A stretch of 64,000 bases of DNA from Arachis hypogaea (taxonomy: Eukaryota; Streptophyta; Magnoliopsida; Fabales; Fabaceae). Every line of letters starts with the position of its first letter. Position 1 is the first letter of the stretch. The translations under genes were made by a program, and so were the position numbers. The notes under the pieces are model-generated. The model made no database searches. It saw only the letters and a program-made list of their open reading frames with translations, and was not told the origin of the DNA. Where the stretch lies: contig NC_092040.1 of assembly GCF_003086295.3 (NCBI RefSeq), positions 61,297,559 to 61,361,558 on the forward strand. The letters run 5' to 3'. Positions 12,139-21,745 of the stretch are shown here, in pieces.

Positions 12139-12156
12139 TGGTGCCATCTGTGGGGA
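12139..12156 (+). promoter_or_regulatory. Primer-binding site, tRNA-Asp type, decayed
   Basis: TGGTGCCATCTGTGGGGA lies 12 bp after the LTR end. It resembles the TGGCGCCGT..GGGGA primer-binding site of plant Ty3/gypsy elements, complementary to the 3' end of tRNA-Asp, with several transitions. Confidence 0.6.
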
Positions 12157-12175
12157 TCCTGCTTCTCCTAGAATC

Positions 12176-13610
12176 ATGGCCAAACAACGAGTTCATTCAA
12201 CAATCTTGGAAACTCCGTTGAAAGAGCAACATTTTGAAGACGAACATGAAACCGATGTTACTCCTACTCATGAGGAGGCTCCCCCCGACTACAAAAACCT
12301 AGAAGTTCCTAACCACGAAGCTCACAAGGCAGAAGCCCAACACTTCGTAGGACTAGGTGACGATTATCACCATGCCATGTAGAAAATGCGGCATCGGGTA
12401 CAAGAACTCGAATGCCACTGTTTGGAATTAAAACGGCGATTGGCTGAGTGCTCACAATCCAAGCAATCCCGTTTCTGAAGTCGCCCGGTCAGGGGAAGAA
12501 GAGAGCATGACCATGGAGTTCCTGAGCAACAGTAGGACCCCAATCGAAGAGACTCGCGGTCACCACGACATCAAAAGATTGAAAGGAGGTCACCTTGACA
12601 TCATGAGTCAGAAAGGTGGGAAAGGCGTGAATCCCGATTTTCCCAGTCTAAAAGGCGATGGACTCCACTAAGGAGCCCAACCCATGAAAGGAACAGGAAA
12701 ACCCAAGAACATGTGATAATGAGACAAATTCCGTTTTCTTCACATGTCCTCTAAGTACGCCTGCCGAAGCACTTTGACAAGCGCACCGACTTAAACTACG
12801 ACAGGAAGACAGATCTCAAGAACAAGACGTTGTTAGAAGTCAACACACGAACCCTAGGTCGTATGCTTATTCTTGATTGCTAGTTTGTTGGAAGGAGACT
12901 TTTGAAGGCATCTGACTTCCAAGGATATAAAATCCATGGAAGAAATGTACCAGATCACCTTGGAATATATGCGAGATGAGGATGTATCCAAGGTAGTCTC
13001 AACAAAAAGAAAAAATCTAGCACCATCGCCTAACAAGGTTGGAAGTACAGGTCAAACTTCATCTCCGAAACCACCAAACTCCACGGGTCGGGAAGTTCTC
13101 CACATACACATCTCTGGTTACCTCGCTTCCGAAGCCAAGACAGATTCGACCAAGGGCCTCGTTAAACAAATCTTAATACTGTGCTACCACAAGTCCTATG
13201 GTCACAAGATCAAGGATTATATTGACTTAAAAGATGCCTTGGAATAAGTAATCTAGGATAGAACAAGCAATCCAGGATGGTAAGTTCCCTAAATTTGTCC
13301 AGCATGTAAGGCCGGCCCGACGGCATAATGATGATGAAGAACGAGAAACCAGGAATCCTAAGAACACAAGACCTTGGAAAAACCCAGAAAACACTACTCA
13401 AGTCGTGGTCAATGTGGTTGTAGGAAGGAATGGACTGCCCAGATCAAACAATGCAGTAAAAAAAGTTGTCAAAGCCACAAATTCGTAACTTCTTAAAGTG
13501 ACCAGCGTTCCAGTAGTGCAGATCATGTTGGAAGATTTCCAGGTCGCCACATTTGAAGATGATGAGCTCCTGGTAATCACTGCTAAACTAGGTAACAGCA
13601 TCGTCAAAAG
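12176..13610 (+). pseudogene. Decayed gag region of Tat-type retrotransposon
   Basis: Starts with an ATG 20 bp after the primer-binding site. The first open stretch runs to a TAG at 12380-12382; after that the frame is broken repeatedly. Further on, short family-like islands remain: LPKHFDKRTDLNYDRKTD (gag entry region) near 12762-12815 and a basic gag C-terminal stretch near 13280-13480. No protease or reverse transcriptase follows. The element is truncated where a hAT-like fragment begins at about 13616. Confidence 0.5.
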
Positions 13611-13615
13611 AATTT

Positions 13616-13668
13616 TGTGTGGATCGGATCGAAATTTCGGTCATATCTGATCCGATCCAATCTACATA
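13616..13668. repeat. Fragment of the 60.5-61.1 kb hAT-type MITE
   Basis: GGATCGGATCGAAATTTCGG and the following CATATCTGATCCGATCC closely match positions 61031-61066, near the right end of the complete MITE. Only about 50 bp are shared. Confidence 0.7.
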
Positions 13669-13689
13669 GGAGGAGAACCGGATGCTGAA

Positions 13690-14933
13690 CCTTTAGCATA
13701 GATGCTCGGTGGCCACAACTCCTTGCTCAGCGGCCCCCTAGCAAATTGGATCACACGCCCAGCTTCCACATTGCATGCCCGGTGGTCATGAAGCCCTGGA
13801 GGATTATTTGAGCTAATGCCTAAATTTTGAAGATACAAGTCTCGCGTTCAACACTCTTCAACTCCCAGAATATAACATTTAAGGCCTAAATCAATTATAA
13901 AAGTAATGAAAAGCATTAATCCCATCCGAAGATTCAAGTTTCAAGAGATTGGTTAGCATTAAGTCCTTCTAGAAAGATGAAGATTTGGTTGTTAGGATTT
14001 GTTTCAAGATTAGATTTAAATTATGATTATGGTTTGAATTTGAAGTAGGTAGTTATCTATCTTATCTTTCCCAAAGATAAGATTAGATTGAGTCTTTGAA
14101 TTTGAATTCTAGATAGAACTTAGGATATAAATAAGTGAACAAGGTTCACAAGAGAGGAGGATTTTCGGACCCCAATGATCCACGGATCACACACTTTTCT
14201 TATCATTAGGATTAGTTTTTTCTTTATCATGAGTCACTAAACCTCCTCCGTTGAAGGTTATGAGCTCTGTTTGGTTTTAGGGTTAATAATGTAAGTGTTT
14301 TCTTTATTTTAATTCATGCTTCTTTACTTTTTCAAAATTTTCATCACTAAAGGTTAAAACTATTAGAAAATATTCTAATTCTTCTTGGATTCTAATTTTA
14401 TATTTGGGAAAATTAATTTTGAAATTAGTTTAAAACTCATCTCATAATCTTCACTTATCTTGATCTAGTTCGAATAAGTGACATATAATTTGCCTAGTGA
14501 TAGTTCTTGAAGATTGTGTGGCTTCAAATCAAAATCATTCTTCACCTATTCTCTCGATTAGTTGACCAAAGGATTGGCGATTAATTGGGTTTAAAGAAAT
14601 TAAATCACCAAGGAATTAAATTTTGATTATAAATTATTTGCTTTGAAAAGATTTTTGCATGAATTAAATAAGAAAGCATAAGCATTGTTCTTCCAAGAAT
14701 CAAACATCTTCGAAGCCTTCAACATTCTCATCTATTGTTCTTCTTCTATTTTTTCTTTTCTTCAAGATCCACAATCCAAAATCTAAGGTTTGATTAATCT
14801 AATTAGATATTCAATTAGACGTTGCTTACCTCAATATAATAATCCTTGGGAGAACAATATCCACTCACCGTGGTATTACTTAAATGATCTGGTGCACTTA
14901 TCGGTATTCATGAGCTTTAATTTTTGCTCATCA
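13690..14933 (+). mobile_element. LTR-like sequence of another retrotransposon
   Basis: Plus-oriented sequence with a TATA-like box (GATATAAATAAG near 14126) and leader-like sequence. It ends GCTCATCA at 14933, where LINE coding sequence resumes. This looks like R/U5 of an LTR. The left border and a target duplication were not found, so its status (solo LTR or truncated element) is open. Confidence 0.4.
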
Positions 14934-15012
14934 CCAAGGTTATGATTGAGCTGTTGAGGCTAATCTTCTGCCTTGAGTTATAACAAAACATTCGCATTGT
15001 ATCTTTAATGAT
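14934..15012 (-). mobile_element. LINE fragment, piece 4 (3'-most)
   Basis: Minus-strand continuation of a LINE reverse transcriptase just after the catalytic region. It reads on from RII with DTMRMFCYNSRQKISL. It meets piece 3 across the solo LTR at the ATGAT duplication, with the frame preserved. Confidence 0.65.
15008..15012. repeat. Target-site duplication ATGAT (left)
   Basis: ATGAT immediately precedes the TGGTGCAC start of the solo LTR and recurs at 16698-16702 immediately after its CTCATCA end. Confidence 0.9.
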
Positions 15013-16697
15013 TGGTGCACGGAATTGTGATTCACACTTTTCACAACTCTGGTACAACTAACCAGCAAGTGCACTGGATCGTCCAAGTAATAAAACCTTA
15101 CGCGAGTAAGGGTCGATCCCACGGAGATTGCTGGCTTTAAGCAAGCTATGGTCATCCTGTAAATCTTAGTCAGACAGATTCAATTGGTTAGGAGTTTTGA
15201 TAATTGAAAGATAAATAAAACATAAATTAAAATAAAGATACTTATGTAATTCATAGGTGGAAATTTCATATAAGCGTTTGGAGATGCTTTGTTGCTTCTG
15301 AACTTCTGCTTTCTTATTGTCTTCATCCAATCATGCGTGCTCCCTTCCAAGGCAAGTTGTATGATCCTCTCAGTGAAAATGGTCCAGGCTACGATTTCTG
15401 TACGGCTAATCAACTGTCAGATTTCTCGTCTCGGATGAAAAATACCAGGCACAGCTACCGCATGGCTAATCATCTGTCAGTTCTCACTTGTGTCAGAATA
15501 GGATCTCTCTATCCTTTTGCACACTGTCACTGTCCCCAACATTCGCGAGTTTGAAGCTCGTCACAGTCATCCCATCCCAGATCCTACTCGGAATACTACA
15601 GACATGATTTAGACTTTCCGGATCTCAGGAATGCTGCCAATTGGTTCTAGCCTATACCACGAAGGTTCTAACCTCATGGACTCGGTCCGTGGATCAGAGA
15701 CCCAAAAGACTATACTCTGGCTGTTGTCCAATGACTACGTTGAACATTATGTAGACCACTTGTGGTTGTCAGGCACGCGGATCTTGGCTAAGCAAGTAAC
15801 GAAGATAGTGGGTGATTGTCATGGATCACCGCTTCATTCTGACTTAACTGAATTAAGTATGAGAGTATATCTTGGAGAAGAAGTAAGCGTGAATTGAAAG
15901 AGAAACAATAGTAGTTGCATTAATTCATGAAGAACAGTAGAGCTCCGCACCTTAATCTATGAGGTGTAGAAACTCTACCTTTGGAAAATACATAAGAACA
16001 AATAGCTTAGGCATGGCCGAATGGCCAGCCAAGCATAAAATTGATCCAAAGATTGCCAATACAATAGTAAAGAGTGCTATTTATATTAAACTAGTTACTA
16101 GGGATTACAGAAAATAAGTAACTAAGTGCAGATAGTGCCAAAATCCATTTCCGGGGCCCACTTGGTGTGTGCTTGGGCTGAGCATTGAGTTTTACATGTG
16201 CATAGGCCTTTTCTAGAGTAAAACACCAGTTTGGATGCCAGTTTGGGCGTTTAACTCCAGTTCTGGTGCCAGTTCTGGCGTTTTATGCCAGAAAAGGGTC
16301 TCTGGTGGGCGTTTGAATGTCAGTTTGGGCCATTAAATCTCGGACAAAGTATGGACTATTATACATTTCTAGAAAGCCCAAGATATCTACTTTTCAACGC
16401 AATTGAGAGTGCACCAATTGGGCTTCTATAGCTCTAGAAAATACACTTTGAGTGCAGGAGGGTCAGAATCCAACAACATCTGCAGTCCTTTCTCAGCCTC
16501 TGAATCAGACTTTTGCTCAGGTCCCTCCATTTCAGCAAGAAAATACCTGAAATTACAGAAAAACACACAAACTCATAGTAAAATCAAGAAATGTGATTTT
16601 TGCATAAAAACTAATAAAAATATAATAAAAAGTAACTAAAACATACTAAAAACTATGTAAAAAAATGCCAAAAAGCGTATAAATTATCCGCTCATCA
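15013..16697 (-). mobile_element. Solo LTR, Athila-like family (1,685 bp)
   Basis: Begins TGGTGCACG and ends CCGCTCATCA, as the LTRs of the Athila-like element do; on the minus strand it runs TGATGAG to TGCACCA. It is flanked by a perfect 5-bp duplication (ATGAT) with no internal region, so it is a product of unequal homologous recombination between two LTRs. It shares the block AACTAACCAGCAAGTGCACT and the palindrome cluster (about 16220-16320) with the LTRs further right, but is more diverged from them. Confidence 0.9.
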
Positions 16698-16944
16698 ATG
16701 ATCCGCACTTGTTCCTTGTTTGTTTTATTAAAAAGTACTAAATCATTTGCAAATAAAAGGTAAGAAATCTTAGGACCATTTCTAAATAGAGAGGTTGGTT
16801 CTCATCTTTTACTATTAACGAGTTTGTTAATGATATGAGATTATTTTTCAATACAAAATACAAAAAATAAGGAGATAAGGGATCTCCCTATTTGATGCCT
16901 CTTGATGGTGAAAAAATTTCTGACAGTGCCCATTTTATAAAAGC
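16698..16944 (-). mobile_element. LINE fragment, piece 3 (RT catalytic region)
   Basis: The minus strand holds the most conserved part of a non-LTR retrotransposon reverse transcriptase: FSPSRGIK-stop-GDPLSPY near 16871-16925, then (frame shifted) PKISYLLFANDLVLF near 16720-16765. The usual FADD catalytic motif reads FAND (second-strand Asp changed to Asn). An in-frame TAG stands where the family has Gln in RQGDPLSPY. It is clearly dead. The first five bases (16698-16702) are the ATGAT duplication of the solo LTR. Confidence 0.8.
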
Positions 16945-17002
16945 ATGTTTGGAAATTTTTATTGGTATAGAATTGAATTGAATTCTATCAAGAATTGAAT
17001 TT

Positions 17003-17007
17003 CAATC
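17003..17007. repeat. Target-site duplication CAATC (left)
   Basis: CAATC here and again at 35267-35271 flanks the outer LTR element exactly. Confidence 0.9.
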
Positions 17008-17294
17008 TGGTGGACGAAATTGTGATTCATTCTTTTCACTTCAACAATCCCAGGTAATGGCTCCAAAAAACTTAGTGTCAATGCCATGGTTCATAACTTC
17101 GCACAACTAACCAGCAAGTGCACTGGGTCGTCCAAGTAATACCTTACATGAGTAAGGGTCGATCCCACAGAGATTGTTGGTATGAAGCAAGCTATGGTCA
17201 TCTTGTAAATCCCAGTCAGGAGGATAAAATTATGGAATTTAGAAAATCAAATATGATTAATAAAAATAAACAGAAAATAAAATGGATAGAGATA

Positions 17295-17299
17295 CTTAT
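17295..17299. repeat. Target-site duplication CTTAT (left)
   Basis: CTTAT here and at 29088-29092 flanks the nested element. The same site in the intact LTR at 33913-33917 (GATACTTATGTAAATC) has one copy and shows the empty site. Confidence 0.92.
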
Positions 17300-18819
17300 T
17301 GGTGCACGAAATTGCAATCACACTTTTGCAACTCCGCACAACTAACCAGCAAGTGCACTGGGTCGTCCAAGTAATACCTTGCGTGAGCAAGGGTCGATCC
17401 CACGGAGATTGTCGGCTTGAAGCAAGCTATGGTTATCTTGTAAATCTTAGTCAGGATATCAGAAATTATCAGGATTGATTGTGAAAAGCAAAAGAACATG
17501 AAATGGTTACTTGTTTTGCAGTAATGGAGAATAGGTTGAGGTTTTGGAGATGCTCTGTCTTCTGAATCTCTGCTTTCCTACTGTCTTCTTCATCAAACAC
17601 GCAAGGTTCCTTCCATGGCAAGCTGTATGTAGGGTTTCACCGTTGTCAATGGCTACCTCCCATCCTCTCAGTGAAAATGTTCCTATGCTCTGTCACAGCA
17701 TGGCTAATCATCTGTCGGTTCTCGATCAGGCCGGAATAGAATCCAGTGATTCTTTTGCGTCTGTCACTAACGCCCCGCCTTCAGGAGTTTGAAGCTCGTC
17801 ACAGTCATTCAATCATTGAATCCTACTCAGAATACCACAGACAAGGTTTAGACCTTCCGGATTCTCTTGAATGCCGCCATCAGTTCTAGCTTATACCACG
17901 AAGATTCCGGTTAAAGAATCCAAGAGATAACTACTTAATCTAAGGTAGAACGGAGGTGGTTGTCAGGCACGCGTTCATAGTTGAGAATGATGATGATTGT
18001 CACGGATCATCACATTCATCCGGGTTAAGAACAAGTATTATCTTAGAATGGAAGCAAGCATGATTGAATGCGAAACAGTAGTAATTGCATTAATCCATCA
18101 AGACACAGCAGAGCTCCTCACCCCCAACCATGGGGTTTAGAGACTCATGCCATGGAAGATACACAAAGAAACGTGTAGAGTGTCATGAGGTACAGATACA
18201 ATGTCAAATGATCCTATTAATAGTAAACTAGTAGCCTAGGGTGTACAAAGATGAGTAAATGACTTAAAAATCCACTTCCGGGCCCACTTGGTGTGTGCTT
18301 AGGTTGAGCAATGAAGCATTTTCGTGTAGAGACCTTTTCTGGAGTTAAACGCCAGCTTTCATGCCAGTTTGGGCGTTTAACTCCAAGTTTCATGCCAGTT
18401 CCAGCGTTAAACGCTGGAAATATTGAGGCCAAATTGCCACGCCGGTTTGGGCCATCAAATCTTGGGCAAAGTATGGACTATCATATATTGCTGGAAAGCC
18501 TAGGATGTCTACTTTCCAACGCCGTTGAGAGCGCGCCAATTGGGCTTCTGTAGCTCCAGAAAATCCACTTCGAGTGCAGGGAGGTCAGAATCCAACAGCA
18601 TCTGCAGTCCTTTTCAGTCTCTGAATCAGATTTTTGCTCAGAACACTCAATTTCAGCCAGAAAATACCTGAAATCACAGAAAAACACACAAACTCATAGT
18701 AAAGTCCAGAAAAGTGAATTTTAGCTAAAAACTAATAAAAATATACTAAAAACTAACTAAATCATACTAAAAACATACTAAAAACAATGCCAAAAAGCGT
18801 ACAAATTATCCGCTCATCA
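17300..18819 (-). repeat. 3' LTR of nested Athila-like element (1,520 bp)
   Basis: TGGTGCACG...CGCTCATCA on the plus strand. The reading frames inside it recur at the same places in the other LTRs and are not genes. A palindrome cluster lies at about 18342-18420, upstream of a TATA-like ATTAATAGG near 18212-18221 in transcription sense. Confidence 0.92.
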
Positions 18820-19794
18820 CAACACCAAACTTAAATTGTTGCTTGTCCCCAAGCAACTGAAAATCAAAATAGGATAAAAAGAAGAGAATATACTATAGAC
18901 TCCAAAATATCAAGGAAACTTAGCCCCAATTAGATGAGCGGGACTAGTAGCTTTTTGCCTCCGAACAGTTTTGGCATCTCACTCTATCCCTTGAAGTTCA
19001 AAATGATTGGCATCTATAAGAACTCAGAACTCAGATAGTGTTATTGATTCTCTTAGTTGAGTATAATGATTCTTGAACATAGCTAGTGTATGAGTCTTGG
19101 CTGTGGCCCAAAGCACTCTGTCTTCCAGTATTACCACCGGATACATACATGCCACAGACACATAATTGGGTGAACCTTTTCAGATTGTGACTCAGCTTTG
19201 CTAAAGTCCCCAATTAGAGGTGTCCAGGGTTCTTGAGCACACTCTTGTTGCCTTGGATCACAACTTTATTTCTTTCTTATTCTTTTTCTTTTCTCTTTTT
19301 TTTTCGAAAAATATTTTTTTTTTGATTTCACTGCTTTTTCTTGCTTCAAGAATCACTTTGATGAATTTTTTTAGATACTCAATAACAGTTCTCTTTTTCC
19401 TTCATTCTTTCAAGAGCCAACAATTTTAACATTCTCAAAACAACAAATTCAAGAGACATATGCACTGTTCAAGCATTCATTCAGAAAGCAAAAAGTATTG
19501 TCACCACATCAAACTAATTCAACTAGTTTCAATGATAAATTTCGAAATCCTGTACTTCTTGTTCTTTTGTGATTAAAGCATTTTTCATTTAAGAGAGGTG
19601 ATGGATTCATAGGACATTCATATCTTTAAGGCATAAAATTTCAATTTTATTAATTATGAATTAAGAACAAGACTCAAAGACAGATATAAGATGAGACTAA
19701 AAAAATAAAAATAGAAAACAAAGAAAAAGAAAAAAAACGCAAAAACATAGGCTCCTAATGATAGAGGTTTTCACAGAGTTAGGACTCAACAACC
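18820..19794 (-). other. 3' internal untranslated region and polypurine tract
   Basis: Between the env-position ORF and the 3' LTR. On the minus strand it ends AATTTAAGTTTGGTGTTG directly before the LTR, the probable plus-strand priming region. The segment is shared with the outer element (30442-31300), including the sentence-like block at 18830-18860. No gene. Confidence 0.7.
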
Positions 19795-20898
19795 TTAATT
19801 TTGAGAAGTGGATGCTCCCTCAACTTGAGAGGAGAGCTTTTGGCGTTTCAACTCTTGGAGTTCACGCCCCTGCTTCTCTTGTTCCTTCAGCAATTTGCAG
19901 AGCATGCAGTTCTGATTCTGCTGTTCTTCCTTCAGTTGCTCCATAGTCTCTTGCAACTTGGTGATAGATGCTTCTAGGCTGGTCCAGTAGTCAATTCTTG
20001 GGAATTCAGGGAGGAATTCCTGCGCCCTCCTCTTGCTAGAGTTGTCTTGTATTTGTCCTTCCATTGACTTCTTGGTGATTGGGTGTTCAATGGGTATGAA
20101 CTCATCTACTCCCATCTTCACCCCAGCCTGTTTACAGAGCAAGGAAATCAAGTTTGGGTAAGCCAATTTGGCTTCAGTGGAATTCTTATTTGCAATTGTG
20201 TATATCTCACAAGCAATCACATGATGAACCTCCACTTCTTTTCCAAGCATAATGCAATGAATCATCACTGCTCTCTTGATGGTGACCTCAGAACGGTTGC
20301 TAGTGGGCAATATGGAACGCCCAATAAAGTCTAGCCAACCTCTTGCAATTGGTTTGAGGTCTCCCCTTTTGAGTTGGTTTGGGACACCCTTTGAATTGGT
20401 TATCCACTTAGTTCCAGGGAGGCATATGTCCTCTAGAACTTGATCCAACCCTTTATCTGCTCTCACCATCCTCCTATTAAAGGATTCAGGATCATCTTGC
20501 AGTTGAGGTAGTTTGAAGATTTCTCTTATTTTGTCCAGATGGAAGTACATAACTTTCCCTCTGACCATGGTTCTGTAGGTATGGTAAGCAGTTCCAGTCA
20601 TTCTCTGCTTATCTGTTAGCCACAGATTTGAGTAGAATTCCTGAACCATGTTCCTTCCAACCTTTATTTCAAGATTGGTTAGAACTTCCCATCCTCTGTT
20701 TCGAATTTGCTCTTGGATCCCCGGATATTCATCTTCTTTCAGATCAAATTTAACTTCCGGGATCACTGACCTCAAACCCATTATTTTGTGATAATGGTCT
20801 TCATGTTCTTTGGTTAAGAACTTCTCTTGATTCCAAAGATTCTTTGGATTATTCTCTTTCTTTCCTCTTAAATTGGTTTGTTTTCCCTTAGGAGCCAT
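19795..20898 (-). CDS. Athila-type ORF in env position (putative plant transposon protein)
   Basis: 367 codons from an ATG at 20898 (MAPKGKQTNLRGKKE); the frame is open 49 codons further up, but that extension looks like untranslated leader. The basic N-terminus is followed by a globular region with VIPEVKFDLKEDEYPGIQEQ, REIFKLPQLQDDPESFNRR and HCIMLGKEVEVHHVIACEIY. This matches the plant-transposon domain found in Athila elements downstream of integrase. The C-terminal 70 residues are a strong coiled coil (LEASITKLQETMEQLKEEQ). I see no signal peptide or membrane-spanning segment in it, so although it sits where env would, nothing here supports an envelope function. The frame is intact, unlike gag-pol. 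Confidence 0.75.
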   Translation of the reverse strand: MAPKGKQTNLRGKKENNPKNLWNQEKFLTKEHEDHYHKIMGLRSVIPEVKFDLKEDEYPGIQEQIRNRGWEVLTNLEIKVGRNMVQEFYSNLWLTDKQRMTGTAYHTYRTMVRGKVMYFHLDKIREIFKLPQLQDDPESFNRRMVRADKGLDQVLEDICLPGTKWITNSKGVPNQLKRGDLKPIARGWLDFIGRSILPTSNRSEVTIKRAVMIHCIMLGKEVEVHHVIACEIYTIANKNSTEAKLAYPNLISLLCKQAGVKMGVDEFIPIEHPITKKSMEGQIQDNSSKRRAQEFLPEFPRIDYWTSLEASITKLQETMEQLKEEQQNQNCMLCKLLKEQEKQGRELQELKRQKLSSQVEGASTSQN

Positions 20899-21283
20899 GA
20901 TCTTGATGAATCTTGGCTTAGTGATCACGGAAAAGCACACCAAACTTAGAGGTTTACTTGTCCTCAAGCAAAAGAAAGGAAAGAAGAGAGAGAGAGGAAG
21001 AGGAAATTCGAATGGTGTGGTGGAAAGAGGGAGCCAAACGTGCATTTATAAGGTGGGGAGGGGAGATTTGAGAAGATATGGAAAGAAATTGAAAAAAAAG
21101 GTGAATTTTTTTGAACAAAATTTGGGAATGATTTGAGAGATTTGAAGAGTGATTTTAGATTTTTGAAAATTTGAAAGTGAATGATGAGAGATTGAAATGT
21201 ATTTTTGTAGAAAAATATGGGTAAGAAAAGGAAAGTTTGAAAAAATTTGATTTGAAAACAAAATTGTGGTCCCCCCACCTTTC

Positions 21284-21584
21284 TGGCGTTAAACGCCCAG
21301 AATGGCACCCATTCTGGCATTTAACGCCCATTTGATGCCCCTTTTGGGCGTTTAACGCCCAGCCAGGTGCCCTGGCTGGCGTTAAACGCCAGAATTCCTT
21401 TATCACTGGGCGTTTTTCTGAACGCCCAGGATGCTGCACACCTGGCGTTAAACGCCCAGAATGGTGCCCATTCTGGCGTTTAACGCCCAAAATGGCACCA
21501 TTCCTGGCGTTAAACGCCCAGAATGATACCATTCTGGCGTTTAACGCCCAAAATGCCCCTTACTGGCGTTTTTTCGCCAGTAAG
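21284..21584. repeat. Array of ten GGCGTTTAACGCC-type hairpins
   Basis: Ten self-complementary units (GGCGTTAAACGCC, GGCGTTTAACGCC, one with GGCGTTTTTTCGCC) in 300 bp, spaced 15-30 bp. The spacers are often complementary to each other too (CAGAATGG / CCATTCTG). Located between integrase and the env-position ORF. It creates a repetitive minus-strand frame (GVKRQNG, WALNAQ) that I regard as incidental. Confidence 0.92.
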
Positions 21585-21745
21585 CTCTTTTTCTCTGCTT
21601 TTTGAGCTGAATCCTTCTGTAACTCTGTGAATTCCTTCATTTTTGACACTTGCCTTTATAAAAACAAAACATATAACCTCCTAATGACTGGGTTGCCTCC
21701 CAGCAAGCGCTTCTTTACTGTCTTTAGCTGGACTTTTACTGAGAG

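Noticed and set aside
17544..18553. Recurring reading frames of 70-100 codons inside the LTRs (also at 27.8-28.9, 29.2 and 34.0 kb)
   Set aside because: They appear at the same LTR positions in every copy because the copies are homologous, have no domain, and overlap promoter/U5 sequence. They are repeats, not genes.
19795..20898. Calling the ORF 3' of integrase a viral envelope gene
   Set aside because: No signal peptide, transmembrane segment or glycoprotein features are visible; only its position resembles env.
21155..21532. Repetitive minus-strand ORF with GVKRQNG units over the hairpin array
   Set aside because: Any reading of a palindromic array gives such repeats on both strands; there is no start context or domain, so it is a by-product of the DNA repeat.
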